Shown here piece after piece: positions 35,249 to 47,103 of a DNA stretch of 64,000 bases (position 1 is the first letter of the stretch; every line of letters begins with the position of its first letter). The notes beneath the pieces are model-generated. The model was given only the letters and a program-made list of their open reading frames with translations. It had not been told where the DNA came from and did no database searches. Both the position numbers and the translations under genes were made by a program. This stretch comes from Chalara sp. BL73 (taxonomy: Eukaryota; Ascomycota; Leotiomycetes; Helotiales), in NCBI GenBank assembly GCA_918026815.1, contig CAKJVC010000030.1, positions 1,302,001 to 1,366,000 on the forward strand, written 5' to 3'.

Positions 35249-36158
35249 AATTCCTTTTAACGTGCTGTATCAGTCGAGGACTATGTAGAACGGCTAGCGC
35301 CTAGGCGCTAGCGTTCCTATCTAGTTTATGTACAAGCAATAGTAGTAGTTAATCTATTCCAGTAAATGTTGAGGGTCTAGCTCTAATTGTAGCAAAGAGC
35401 AAAATAAATAAAATCGTAGCGAACGTTTATTATTTTTTCCTTAGCTTTTTTAGCGCTTTTAGTTTTTTTAGCTTTTGTTTTTGCTTTAGCTTATTCAAAT
35501 AATTTTGTTTAGTACAAACGCTAGTTTTTTTTTTAAAGAACGCTAGCGTTTTTTTAATGCCGATTGTTGTGTGTAGTAGTAAAGCTATTGTAAGCTTGTT
35601 TTTTTTTGTCAGGCGCCAGGATGTCACGTGCTAAGGGGCACTGAGAGGGGCTCGGTAAAGGCACTGAGGCTTGGCATGTATGGGCACGTAGGGAGTCGCC
35701 AGGGGTTCGGAGGGTATAAGTAGGGGACTCGGGACGTAGTAGAGAAGGTAGAGATTAGTCTTTGTATCAATTGCAGTTGACTTGTGCCACCCTACTCCAG
35801 CACCTTACATTTTTAAAGTCGTTTTTAAACTTTGATTTAGCTAAAACTAGCTTAAAATTATTACAGCTAAGTAGCAAATGCTAAACTGTTTCTTTTGTTT
35901 TGCACACGCATTTGTTAAACGTTATATAACTTAGTTTGTGCAAATATAATCGAATATAGCTATAGCCGAGCTTTAGTTGAAATAGCGAACTAGCTAGCTT
36001 TCTAGTTGTGCTGCGTAATAGTTGTATTTTCGACTTGATTTTCTACAGAAATAGTTTTTTGTACGTAAATAGATTTGTACTAAACTAGTTGTTGTACTTT
36101 GCTAACACATTTTTTTATTTTGCATTTTTAGCTTCGCAGCCGAATACAGCAAAACTAG
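35249..36158 (-). mobile_element. 5'-truncated LINE copy, RIP-damaged, split by a solo LTR
   Basis: Reads on the minus strand. Its 3' end (AATTCCTTTTAACGTGCTG...) and terminal coding part match the copy at 36159-37460, but with many C-to-T and G-to-A changes. The shared C-terminal frame (ALLLHTTIGIKKTLAF) is visible at 35430-35627. The T16 run to its left is its poly(A) tail on the minus strand. Its 5' truncation falls at about 36156, where similarity to about 36880 in the next copy stops. It is interrupted at 35607-35809 by an LTR. Confidence 0.75.
35607..35809. mobile_element. Solo LTR, un-mutated, with 5-bp TSD
   Basis: A 203-bp GC-rich block begins TGTCAGGCGCC and ends CACCTTACA (TG...CA ends). 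It is flanked by TTTTT on both sides (35602-35606 and 35810-35814) and sits inside the LINE copy, whose sequence resumes at TTTTTAAAGTCG as in the paralogue at about 36528. It contains a TATA-like GGGTATAAGTAGG. No second copy is in the window. Lack of RIP change, in contrast to the DNA on both sides, indicates insertion after the surrounding damage. Confidence 0.85.
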
Positions 36159-37460
36159 TCATTATTATTATTATTATTCCTTTTAACGTGCTGTATCAGT
36201 CGAGGACTATGTAGCACGGCTAGCGCCTAGGCGCTAGCGTTCCTATCTAGTTTATGTACAAGCAATAGTAGTAGTCAATCTATTCCAGTGAATGTTGAAG
36301 GTCTAGCCCTGATTGTAGCAAATAGCAAAACAAATGAAATCGTAGCGAACGTCTATTCTTCTCTCTCTAGCTCCTCTAGCGCTTCTAGCTCCTCTAGCTC
36401 CTGTTCCCGGTCTAGCCTGTTCAGGTGACTCCGTTTAGTGCAGACGCTAGTCGCTTTCAGGAACGCTAGCGTCTTTTCAATGCCGATTGTTGTGTGCAAT
36501 AATAAAGCCATTGTAAGCCTGTTTCCTCCAAAGTCGTTTTTAAGCTTTGATCTAGCTAACACTAGCTTAGGATCATTACAGCTAAATAGCAAATGCTGAG
36601 CTGTTTCCTTCGTTCCGTATATGTACTTGTCAGACGTCACATGACTTAGCTTGTGCAAATATAATCGAATATAGCTATAGCCGAGCTTTAGTTGAAATAG
36701 CGAGCTAGCTAGCTTTTTAGTCGTGCCGCGCGGTAGTTGTATTTTTGACTTGATTTTCCACGGAAATAGCTTTTTGTACGTAAATAGATTTGTACTAAGT
36801 TTGCTGTCGTACTTTGCTAGCACATTTTTCCATTCCGCAATACTAGCTTTTTTAGCTTCGCAGCCAAGTACCGCAAAACTAGTCGTTGTAATGCTAAGTT
36901 CGATAGTTGTAGCTAGTTTAGCTAGTTTGTCGGCTTGGTCGTTTCCGTAAATATTCGTATGCTCTAAAACTCACTTTAGTGCAATATTAGCTTTTTTTTC
37001 TATTGCATGTAGCGTAGTTTCGCTAGCGCGTATTTGCTGTGATTGGCCGGGATTGTCGTTAGCTGATTTTAGCCTGTGAAGTGCGGCTTGGTTGTCGGCA
37101 TAAATATTGTAGTTCTGGCCTGGCTGTGCTATTGTACTAGCGTATTCGATAGCTTGTGTGATTCCTTCTAGCTCTCTATTGTAAACTAGCTGTGATTGAC
37201 CAATATTGTCGATATTGCGATGTATTGTACTAGGCCGTCCTTGATTGTCGTATTGTAGCGCAATGAAGCCGATTCCTACACTTGTCGATTCGGTGCTAGG
37301 AATCATCGACGCATCGGAATACATGTTAATTATACTAAGGTAGCTTAGGTGATTCAAGCTAGTTTGGTGCATTGTGGTAGCGTCCCTTTTTGACAGCGAG
37401 CTGATTTCGACTTTGTATAGCGTAGTGCGATTCCATGGAGCGTACTTGTAGTGCTGAATA
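36159..37460 (-). pseudogene. LINE (Tad/I-like) ORF2 C-terminal part: RNase H and downstream region
   Basis: On the minus strand one reading frame can be followed from about 37460 to 36353, broken by a stop near 36968. The RNase H domain is clear: INMYSDASMIPSTE (first Asp), YNRELEGITQAIEYAS (Glu), YNIYADNQAALHRLK (Asp), and NIYGNDQADKLAKLA (last Asp). The stop replaces the Trp of the usual WVPGHT motif, which fits a TGG-to-TGA RIP change. Past this lies the C-terminal region (KETAQHLLFSC), with the expected Cys residues partly lost. The tail ends in (ATT)n at about 36160-36177, i.e. (AAT)n on the element's strand. The upstream RT part is cut off by the Copia LTR at 37461. Confidence 0.82.
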
Positions 37461-37578
37461 TGTTGAAACCTCAGGCACACAGCCCCACTATAAACCCTGA
37501 CTGTAGGCATATAGATAGGAGGCTTTGCCCCCTATTCTCATTGAATAATATAACTATGTTCTTTCTCCTTTCTACAGG
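37461..37578 (+). repeat. 5' LTR of the Copia element (118 bp)
   Basis: Begins TGTTGAAA and ends TTTCTACA, near-perfect inverted ends. It contains CTATAAACCC as a TATA-like box. It is not RIP-mutated, unlike the interior. The LTR pair cannot be confirmed because the other copy is outside, so the call rests on the ends, the adjacent primer-binding site and the disrupted LINE. Confidence 0.72.
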
Positions 37579-37590
37579 TTATGAGCCCGG
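37579..37590 (+). promoter_or_regulatory. Copia primer-binding site complementary to half tRNA-iMet
   Basis: GGTTATGAGCCC directly follows the LTR. It is complementary to the anticodon arm of initiator tRNA-Met (GGGCTCATAACC), the half-tRNA primer known for Copia-type elements. Confidence 0.75.
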
Positions 37591-39239
37591 ATTCCGCACA
37601 GGATTTAACTACCAGCTAAGTCCTGTTTTACAAATCAAAGAACATTACTAATTTACATATTCCAAGTACATTTTTACAAGTTAAGAGTTAAATACAGTTC
37701 GTTATATTAAAACTTTGTACTTTTTTTGACAGACAGCAGAATCGGTTATTTCACCTTTTTTTTCTTTTTTTTTTTAAAAGTGTTTTTCGCTTTTTTTTAG
37801 AAGGAATTTAAGTTGTAAACAACTTTTAAGCTTTATTTCAGCTTTTATTTTATTTTAGCTAAAAGCTTTTCGAGAACTTTTTGCTGTACGTACTTTGCGC
37901 TTTGATTTCTGGGTCAGCTTAAAGCACGTAAAGAATTTAAATCGTTTTTTTTTCGTTTTGCTGATTAATATCGAGCTTTTTTTGCTTTTTTTTCGAAATT
38001 TGTTTTTTTTTTATTTTCAAAGATTTTTTTTTTTTTTTAAGTACGTATATTTTCGTAGCTAGTACTTTTTTTTAATTAAAAAAAATCTCAGACTTTTTAA
38101 GCTTAAAACTTTTTTTTATAAAACTAATAACTTTTTTTTTAGGTTTTTAAGCTTTACTTTTAACAAAGTCATTTTTGCGCTGCTAAATACTTATTTTACT
38201 AAGCAAAAATATATAAGCTTACTTATATTTTACTAGCTAAAAGCTTGTTTAAGCTTTATACGGTATCGGTTACCGGCCAAAAAACATTTGTTAAAGCTAT
38301 AAACCTGTATTAAAAAGTTTTTAAATTACTAGTACTAGTATTGTAATATAGATTTTTAAGATTTACGCGAATTAAGCTATTTTTTGCTTTAGTTAAAAAG
38401 TCAAAAAACTGTTAAAACTTTAATAAACTTAGAATTTCGACATAAAAAACGTTGTGTAAAACAGCCGTCGTCGACTTATTTTACAGAATAAACTTTGTTC
38501 GAGCTTAAACAATTTCAACTTTACTATCGCTTAACTTAACGCAATTTAAACTACTGGTTTTATTATATTAAAAGTATTATAAAAAACTTTTTTAATACTT
38601 ATTTTAACTGTTTAAATCGCAAGTTTTATTTTTTTTGTTTTGAAAATTATAGCAGTAAAGTGCTATTTTTTTAAACTGACTTTTAAAAAAACTACTATTT
38701 ATTAGCTAGTTTTACTAGTCTGTTCGGTTTTACAATGCGATTACTATTATTTAACGTCGAAGTTGTTATTTTAGTTTTTAAATTACAATCGCAGTTATTC
38801 AACTTTTTCAGCTTTTTAAGTTTATTAAACTTTAATTTTAAACGTTGTTTAAACTTAAGCTTTAAAAAACTACAATTTATTAAACTTAATTTATTTTTAA
38901 AATCGAACTTTGCAAAAATCAAATTATTGTTTAACTTAAGTTTTAACGCATATTTTTTATTTGAATTTCGTCGACGTTGCCGACTTTTTTTACTAGAATT
39001 TATTACTATTTCTTTTTTATTATAGTTATAGCTAACAAATTTAAAGCATTATCGAGCTTGTTAATAGTGTCGATTTTTAAGTTTAAAGCTAACTAAGCTA
39101 TTTTCAACTGTCGCATAACGAAATATTTCGTTTTTAGTGAACTTAGCACTACGCTACAAAAAACTAAAGTTTTCGTATTTTTAACCGAGCCGAATACTAT
39201 CGCTAAAACTAAAACTGCAATTACTTCGAAGCAAAAAAC
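37591..39239. other. Copia 5' internal region, extremely AT-rich, no recognisable protein
   Basis: Long T-runs and stops in all frames. By position it is leader and gag N-terminal sequence of the Copia element. I could not recover a confident reading frame. Confidence 0.5.
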
Positions 39240-39899
39240 GCAATATAAAACAGCATGTAATAAATACTACACTTTTAAAAAAATATACAATAAAAAAATA
39301 ACGGTTTAAAAAAATAAGCAAAAGCAAACATATGCTATTATTAAAAATCGATGTAAATACAATAAACATACAATTGTTAAGTATATAACACAAGTTTATA
39401 AAATAATAAAAACTTTAAAAAAAACTCGTGCTACTAATACTAAAAAGTTAATTAAGCTGTTTTTAAAGTTTTACAATATTAATTTAGCCGACTGTAAAAA
39501 TGTAAACGAACTAGCAAGTACACTATTGCAAGTTAATAACGAGTTTAAAAACTTATATTTAACTGCAGTATTTATTAACGTACAATTAGTAATACGATTT
39601 TTTTAAGCTTTAAGTTCGACGTATAACATTTTTATTACAATTTTTTAGTAAATATACAACTTGTTTAATGCACTTAATAAACTAGCAATTACTTATAAAA
39701 CTGTTATTTAAAAAACATTCGATAAAAAAGTTCGTTAAAGCTTTTTTGCGAACTTTAACATTGCGCTTTTTGCTTAAAGCCGTTAGCCGAATAACTTTGC
39801 TGTAAATTTTTGCACGTTTTGCAAAAAGTTTTATTATACCGAAACTAAATGCTTTTTAAAGTATTTACATTTAAAAAAAGATTTTAAAAGCCGCAACAG
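39240..39899 (+). pseudogene. Copia gag remnant with zinc knuckle
   Basis: On the plus strand a broken frame shows the Copia gag pattern (NVNELASTLLQVNNEFKNL, a helix-rich stretch). It is followed near 39806-39880 by a CCHC knuckle, FCTFCKKFYYTETKCFLKY, in which the His of the usual GHTE is now Tyr, as expected from CAC-to-TAC. Several in-frame TAA/TAG stops are present. The frame is cut at 39899 by the nested element and resumes at 62236. Confidence 0.75.
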
Positions 39900-40149
39900 T
39901 GTAAAGTGCCAGAACACAGGTAGAGTGACTAGTCTAGTACGTGCGGAATGATCTATTGTATCGATTGTAGTATTATGACGCATACAGAACACAAACTATT
40001 CTTTACTGTACTACTTTTGTTCGTCACCCCTCCTTATAGCTTTCGATACGCCAGCGGTTCTTTACGTGGCGCGTCGCATGTGTGTAGCATGTACTTAGCA
40101 TGTGTAGCATGTATATAAGTCGGAATCGACTTTTGTTTAAACTCTGACA
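39900..40149 (-). repeat. LTR of the gag-only element (left copy)
   Basis: Starts TGTAAAGTGCCAGAACAC and ends CTCTGACA. Its outer (left) part is GC-rich and intact; the inner part (after about 40110) shows G-to-A and C-to-T changes relative to the right copy. Confidence 0.9.
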
Positions 40150-41104
40150 TTGCTTTTTTCTTTAAATGCCCGTTTTCGAGCATTAAGTATTTAAGCATTT
40201 TTTCTAGCTAACTTTCTTATACAAACTGATGCAAAAATACTTCGTTTTTAAGCTTTTGCATTTGCGCGCGAACTAGAAAAACTACTTGTTTGTAAGCAAA
40301 ACTTAGCCGGAACTATTTTTCAACTATAACACTTTTGCTGCTTTTTTTTTTATAACTTAGTTTTTTAAGTACGATTTGTATTGTAAGCTTTTTGTAAACT
40401 GTATAATAATGTAACGCTTTTTAGTTGTATTAGCATGTGTTTTGTTAATTAAAAAATACTTTTTAATTGCAATATAGCGTTGTACGCTGTTTTTACATTA
40501 ACTAGTTAATACTTTACGCTGCAGTAATTTTTGCTAGCGCTTATATTAACTTTTTACTACGCTTTAAAACGCTTTTTACTCGGAAACGCACCGAAAGTAT
40601 ATCGCTAGTTTTTACAAGCTAATATTTTACGCTACGGCAATTTTCGCCGGCGTTTAGCTAAACTTTACAACAACGTAGTAGCAAGCATTTCGCTTGTTTT
40701 ACAGAATTATAACAGTATACTATAAATTTTTTTTATGTTTTTTTTATAATCTCGTAACTTACTAAAACGTTTTTTAGCAAAATTACGTTTTACTTTAAAG
40801 CAAAGTACGTATAATCGATATTTCGAAATATATACGTTTACAGCTTTTTAGTAAATATATACTAACGTTTTTATTTTTGTAGTTTTATAGCAGTACTTTT
40901 ATTTTTTTTGTACAAAACTTATACTATTAACTACTCGTATACACTGTAGCGTACTAGTCGACTAGTTTTTGTTAAAGCGTATTTTGCTGCTTTTTTATTT
41001 ATTTTTATTTTTTTTTGTATACAGTATTTTGTAAAATCGATGTTTACTTAAAACTTGTTCGCAACTTTATCGGCTAGTACGCTTATACAAGCTTAGCTAT
41101 TTAT
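40150..41104 (-). other. Internal region of the gag-only element, unassigned
   Basis: AT-rich with stops in all frames. It contains two degenerate copies of a segment with the core TTTACGCTGCAGTAATTTTT / TTTACGCTACGGCAATTTTC at about 40511 and 40624. Probably the region downstream of gag plus the polypurine tract next to the LTR. Confidence 0.5.
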
Positions 41105-41291
41105 TTATTTAGCTTTTTGCATTTTCGTGCAATATGTTTTTTTTTTTCGCAACTGTAACAAGCTACTTCCGGGCAACGTTTAAAAAATAGTTTTCGTTTT
41201 TACAAAAACGACAACAATCTAGTTTTTTTTTTACGCTTTTACAGCGTTTTTTTTCCGATTCGGTATCGACACTTGTCGTTTTTTTAACTAT
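41105..41291 (-). pseudogene. Gag zinc-knuckle part of the gag-only element
   Basis: On the minus strand the CCHC knuckle CYSCEKKKHIARKCKK (C-X2-C-X4-H-X4-C) is intact. It is preceded by a Cys-rich KRCPEVA segment. It continues upstream across the nested insertion into 61236-61850. Confidence 0.75.
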
Positions 41292-41296
41292 AAGTA

Positions 41297-41555
41297 TGTA
41301 ACAATCGGTATGCCCAAGGCACGGCACGGAAGTCATGATACAGGAGAAAGGGTGGTAATCAGGGTATAAGGGGTTTCAGACCCAATACGGGGTAAAGTCG
41401 GAATCGCCTATATAAAAGCCTGTTTTTATTTTTTTTAGTTGCTTTTTATGTTTTTGTATTTTTAGTACTTTAAACTTATAAAATAATTACAATCAGTTTA
41501 TTGTACGCACTTTTATATGCTTTTATTTTAGCTCGTAATTTTTTGCGTCGTTACA
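41297..41555 (+). repeat. 5' LTR of the plus-strand Gypsy element
   Basis: Starts TGTAACAATCGG, ends GCGTCGTTACA, with TATATAAAAGCC as a TATA-like site. The left half is GC-rich and intact, the right half is RIP-mutated. Confidence 0.9.
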
Positions 41556-43300
41556 TTATACAAAAACATTAAATTAGCCGAAAACAGCTTTTTTTATAAT
41601 ATTTTTTTATCGAGTTTATTTTGCTATACCGGACTTAATTCGGTACAAGTTTTATTTAGATTCAAATATTTTTAAATAGCCGAAATTTTTTAAATTTTTC
41701 GGACAGCTAATAAGTCTAAATTTAGTTCAGCGCGTGCAACTAGTAAAAATTGTTGTAAAAACGTTAAAAAAAATATTAAAAATTTTTTAAAAACTTTTTT
41801 TTGCGCAAAAAAAATTGCGAACAAAAAACAAAAATTACAAGTTAACCGAAACTTTGTTTTTTTATATACTTTATATTTATTTTCGAAACTTTACTAACAC
41901 GAAATATTATATCGGCACAATAACTACAAAACTTCGTTTTAAGCGACGAAACGCAAAACAGTTAAACTTTTACAAAAAAGTTTTTTAATTAAAAGCTTTT
42001 TTTATTTAAATTTCGTAACATTTAACGTGCAAAAATTTTTTGCAACTACAGAAATCTTAATAAAATGCGCAGTATTGTTTATTCATTAAAAATAAAAACT
42101 AATAAAGCCGAAAAAACACAGTAAAAAAATCGCGCGAAATTTTAAGTTTTGCAAAATTTAATTGCAAAATTAATTCAGTTAATTCGGAATTAAAACTAAC
42201 GCCGACTTGCTGTAAATCTAGTACGTAATTTTAATAAAACGCTAAATTCGGTTAAAAACTTAAATTTACAACAATACTTGTTAAAAAATAGTTTTTCGCT
42301 AAAAGCTAATTATACAATAAACAATTGTCGAGCAAAATTACTTGAAATTTTTAACTTTAATACTAATTAAATTTTTTACATTTTTTTTCGCTTTAAAAAA
42401 ACGAAACTAACAAAAAAAAAAATTTTTTAAACAAAAAAAATATTTTTATTTTTTATTAATAAAACGTTTTTGTTATAAATCGTTTAAAAATTAATTTCGA
42501 CTACTATTTAACAAAACGCTTAAAAAAAGCATTAGTATAAAAAGCAACTAAAAGCTAAACTAAAAAATACTTAAAAAATATATATTTGTTTTTAAATAGT
42601 TTTAAAACTGCAAAAAAAATGCTAAAACTTTTAACTACGTATTATTTTATTAACAATAAAACGAAAAAAACACAAAACGCGTTTTACGATATAAAAATAA
42701 AAAGCGTTAACTACGCTAAAAAAACGTTTTTTTAATTTAAAACTAAGTTTTTTAGTTAAGCTATTAAAAAAAAAATAAACAAAACGAAATAGTTTTTTTT
42801 TATATAAACTAAAATATCGAATACTTTTCGATTTGTTTTTATAAGTTTTAAATACTAATAAAAAAAAGATTTTTCAAAAATAATCAATACGTTAACAGTT
42901 ATCGATATAAAAACGCGTAGAATTATTTATTTAAACGTATTATACGCTAAAAAAGCTTTTAAAACGAAAAAAACTATTACAAAAAAATTTTCGACAGTTT
43001 TTAAAACGCTAACTGCAATTATTTTAAATATACAAAACTCCGGTTTAAATATTTATTTATTTCGATATAAATTTTTTACTTTTGCTAAAAAAAAAAAAAT
43101 TTATTTTAGTTAAACCGACTCGTTTAAAACAACAAAAAAAACTTGTTTTAAATACAAAAAGTTTAAGCATTTTACAAATAATTGCTTACAAGTTTTTACA
43201 GTTAAAAAAATAGTTAAAAACAATACAAAGCTTAAGCAAAAAAAACTAGTAAAAAATAAAAAGCATAAAAATTAAAAAAAAAAACAACGAAACTTAAGCA
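41556..43300 (+). pseudogene. Gag remnant of the plus-strand Gypsy element
   Basis: Very AT-rich with many stops. The zinc knuckle is recognisable at 43144-43185 as CFKYKKFKHFTNNC, in which the second Cys has become Tyr. No continuous frame remains upstream. Confidence 0.65.
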
Positions 43301-43454
43301 AAAACTCGTTTTTAAATTTATACAAATATAATTTGTTAAAACTAAACTTAACAAAATTAATAAATAGTAAACAGTTTTTAGTTTTTTGTTAGTTTAATAT
43401 AAATAAAACCGGAATTTCGTTATACTTGTTAACAAACACAAAAACAAACAATTA

Positions 43455-43582
43455 CTTTTTTATTAACTATTTTTTTGTTATTCGTTTTTTACATGCTTTT
43501 AATATTTTTATTTAACAACTTTTTTATTAACTATTTTTTTGTTATTCGTTTTTTACATGCTTTTAATATTTTTATTTAACAA
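43455..43582. repeat. Two perfect tandem copies of a 64-bp unit
   Basis: Units 43455-43518 and 43519-43582 look identical (CTTTTTTATTAACTATTTTT...TTTAACAA). They lie between the gag and RT remnants of the plus-strand Gypsy element. Identity within otherwise mutated DNA suggests duplication after RIP or an assembly error. Confidence 0.85.
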
Positions 43583-44299
43583 CTTTTTTATTTTGTGCTA
43601 GTTAAAAAATTCTAAAAAAAAATATTTAGTTGTATGTTTTAATATATTCGTTTATACTTGACTTTTAATAGTCGGCGAATATACAATTGCTTTTTTGTAA
43701 TTTTAAATTTAAAAAATTAAAACGTTATTATCGAAAACAAATAGTTAAGCTATTTTAAAATTAAATTAAACTCGGCAAAAAATCGGTTTATATAACTTTT
43801 TAAATATTTTCCGATTTTAATATAGTTTAAAAAATTAATAATTTTTTATAAATCTAAAAAGCTAGTTAATACTTATAGTAATTACTAAATAAATGCAAAC
43901 TGAAAAAATTAAGTTTTAAAAATAAATCAAATGCAAAAAATACAAAAATCGCAAAATTCTATTTTTATAGCTTTTATTTAAAATACTAAACTTCGAACTT
44001 TTTTTGTATTTTATACAAACACTTTTCGACTTTAAAAAAAAACTAAATTACAAATTTTTAAGCTTTTTAAAATAGTCGATATTTGTTAAATTAGTATTAA
44101 CGCGTTACACTACAATATAAAATTTAGTAATACTAAGTTTTTTTAAACTAATTTGTATAAAATAAACCGGATTATTAAAAAATTAAAAACTGCTAAAAAT
44201 ATAAAAACCGAACAGCTAATTTGTTTTAAACTACTTAAATTATATAATTTGTTTTAAAACGTATTTTTTAAAATAGTTTCGAATACGTTACTTTTTTAT

Positions 44300-45000
44300 T
44301 GTTTGTATAATTACAAAATCTAATTAAAAACTTTTTTGTTTAATTACTTTTTTTTTTATATCGACAATTCGTTAAAAAACTAAAAACAGTAAAAAAGTAT
44401 TTGTTAAAACATTTAAACAAAAAGTTTATCGCTTATAACAAAAACTTTTTCGCGTTTTTTGTTTTATTTGTTAAAAAACTTAACAACAATTTGCGTTTTT
44501 GTATCGACTACAAAAAACTTAATATTTTAACTTAAAACGACTTTTACTTTATTTTTAAAATTAATAAATTGTTAAGCCGAGTATTAAAAACTAAAATATT
44601 TATAAAACTTAATATTTGTTAAGCATTTTACAAAATTCGAATAAATTTCGACTTTAAAAAATATATAACGTTTAAAACTCGCTACGAATTTTATAAATGT
44701 AAAATGCTACTTTTTAGTTTTACTAATAAATCTGCTACGTATTAGCAGTATATAAACGACGTTTTAATAGAATATTTAAATAATTTTTGCATAATATATT
44801 TCGATAATATTTTTATTTATTTCGAAAATTTTACTACTTATATCGAGCACGTTAAAAAAGTATTGCAAAAACTTTGTAATGCCAGACTTTAAACTAATAT
44901 TGCTAAATGCGAGTTTTACATTATTAAAACTAAGTATTTAAAATACATTTTAACTACTAAAAAATTAAAAATAAATTTTAATAAAACAAAACCGTTATAA
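44300..45000 (+). pseudogene. Reverse transcriptase remnant of the plus-strand Gypsy element
   Basis: The Ty3/Gypsy RT core is easy to follow: FCIDYKKLNIL (about 44493), FIKLNIC in place of a KLDxxxA motif, YEFYKCKMLLFSFTNKSATY, and the catalytic box IIYFDNIFIY (44791-44820), where the second Asp of YFDD is now Asn. In-frame stops replace Gln codons. These changes are all explicable as C-to-T or G-to-A transitions and would inactivate the enzyme. Confidence 0.85.
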
Positions 45001-45229
45001 AACTAAGTTCGATTTACTATTGTTACAAATGTAAAGTTTTTTTTAAAATTTTGCAAATTTTATTAGCAGTTTATACGCAACTTTAGTTTAATAGTTAAGC
45101 CGCTAACAATTATTACACGCTTTACAAAATTATTTATATAGTTAAAAAAGTGTAATTAAATATTCGAAAATTTGCAAAAAAGTTTGTTAACAATATAAGC
45201 TATTTACTATTTCGACTTCGAACTTTTTA

Positions 45230-45640
45230 CAAAACTAAAAACGAATTTTTTTAAATAAAATTATTACTAGTATTATTTTTCAAAAACACTTTAACAGCTA
45301 ATAATACTTTGTCGGCTTTTATTTACACGTTTTAACAAGTTATAAAATAAACTAAAAAATCTATAATAAAAAGCTATACGCTATTGTAAAAACGTTTCGT
45401 AAATAGCGTTTCGAGTTTATATCGATTTAAAATTAAATTAACGTTTATTCGAACTACAAATTATTAAAATACTTTATAACAATTAAAATGCTTACTGCAA
45501 AACAAATACGCTAAATAAAGTTTTTTTTTAACTTTAATTTTAAAATTATATATACGTTAAGCAAAAACAATTTTAAAGCTAATATTTTTAGCCGAAAAAA
45601 ACAAAACGTAGCTGCACAAAAAAAAGCTAAAAAAAAATAG
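45230..45640 (+). pseudogene. RNase H remnant of the plus-strand Gypsy element
   Basis: Broken frames match the Gypsy RNase H tail, including FNFKIIYTLSKNNFKANIFS, which corresponds to the usual FxxxIxYxPGxxNxxADALSR. Multiple stops. Confidence 0.7.
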
Positions 45641-45989
45641 CCGTTTTAAAGTACTTTTCGGACTTTATTGCTTAGATTTTCAAATTAATGCTAAATTAGC
45701 TAAACTATACATTTCTGCGATAAATATATTTTTATTAAACTTCGAAACTTTTTTAAAACTTTTTTTAAACTTTTTAAAATTAATAGCTAAATTACAACAA
45801 ACTAACTATAAATTATTTTTTGATTTATAAGCAACTTTATTCGAAAGTTATTATTTTAAAAACGAATTACTACTACACAAAAAAAAATTGTATATACTTA
45901 AAAACACTTTTTTATATACTCGCTTTATTCAAAAAGCGTATAGTCAACTTTTTAGCGCATATTCAAATAAAACTAAAACTTATTAGTTG

Positions 45990-47103
45990 TTTGTTTTTAA
46001 ATACTATTAAATCAGTATAAATACAAACTGTAAGCAATACGTTACAAATTGTAAAACTTGTAAAGCAGCTTATACTAACTAAACTAAACAACAAAGTTTA
46101 TTATACTTTTTACCGGTGTTTGTATACTCGATATAACACTTTTGTATAAATTTTAAAAAGTTTTTTACAAATAAACACAGCTTTAATACTATTTTAGTTA
46201 TTATTAATCAGTTAAAAAAAAATACAATAACAATTTTTTACTACAAAAATATCGACGTTCGTAGCGTAATAACTTTTTTTTTTTAGTAAATATATTAATT
46301 CGAACATATTTCGAAATCGATAGTTTTTAATAAAAGTTTTTAATTTGTATTTTTTTTTTAAACTAAATTTTGTAAAATTATTAAAATAAAAATTAAATTT
46401 TCGACAGTTTATTACAAATAAACAAACAGTTAAATAAAAGTTATAAACAAATATATCGATTAAAAGTTTTAACTTTTTGTTAATTACTATTAAAACAATT
46501 AAAGCGAGCTATTTTTTTATAATTAACAAAACACAAATAGCTTTTTTGTACTTTTTTATTAAAATAGTTTTATACCGGCTTAAATTCGAAATCGATTTTA
46601 AAACAAGCTAAAACTAAAATACGCTAAAAGCTAATACTTCGTTAAAAAAGCTTAATTACAAAAATGTACAAAAACTAGCCGATTGTATAAAAGAATTATA
46701 AAAGCTAGCTAAAACGAATATACTAAAAACTTAAAAACGTATGTTTTTTTTAATAAACAAGTACCGAAAAACTATCGATTAAAAAGTTACGAATAAAGTT
46801 TACTTGTTTATAAAAAACTTAAAAAACTATAAACTTAGCTAAAAGCTAACCGAACAGTAAATAAGTTTTTTTAAAATTACTAAACAAGTAAAAAATATTT
46901 ACAAGTTTATTTTGTTTGCTAAATTAAAAATTTATAACGTTTTTTTTTTTAACGTATTAACTAAAAATTTAAACAATTCGTTACTAAACTAAAAGAATTT
47001 TAAGTTTAAAGCAAAACTGATTACTAAAAAAAAAAAAAAAAAGTTAACGATATTAAAACAGTACGCAAAATCAAAAACGTTTTAAAATATTAAATCAGTT
47101 AAG
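45990..47103 (+). pseudogene. Integrase remnant of the plus-strand Gypsy element
   Basis: The zinc-finger to core region is heavily mutated. The C-terminal part reads KVYLFIKNLKNYKLS and FFKITKQVKNIYKF, which matches the integrase C-terminal region just before the chromodomain in Gypsy elements. It is cut at 47103 by the inner Gypsy insertion. Confidence 0.7.

Noticed and set aside
45820..46020. Small plus-strand frames in the AT-rich block (also 48.9-49.3, 50.9, 54.2, 57.1 and 60.2 kb)
   Set aside because: Phe/Lys/Leu-rich frames expected by chance from AT-rich DNA; they overlap transposon remnants.
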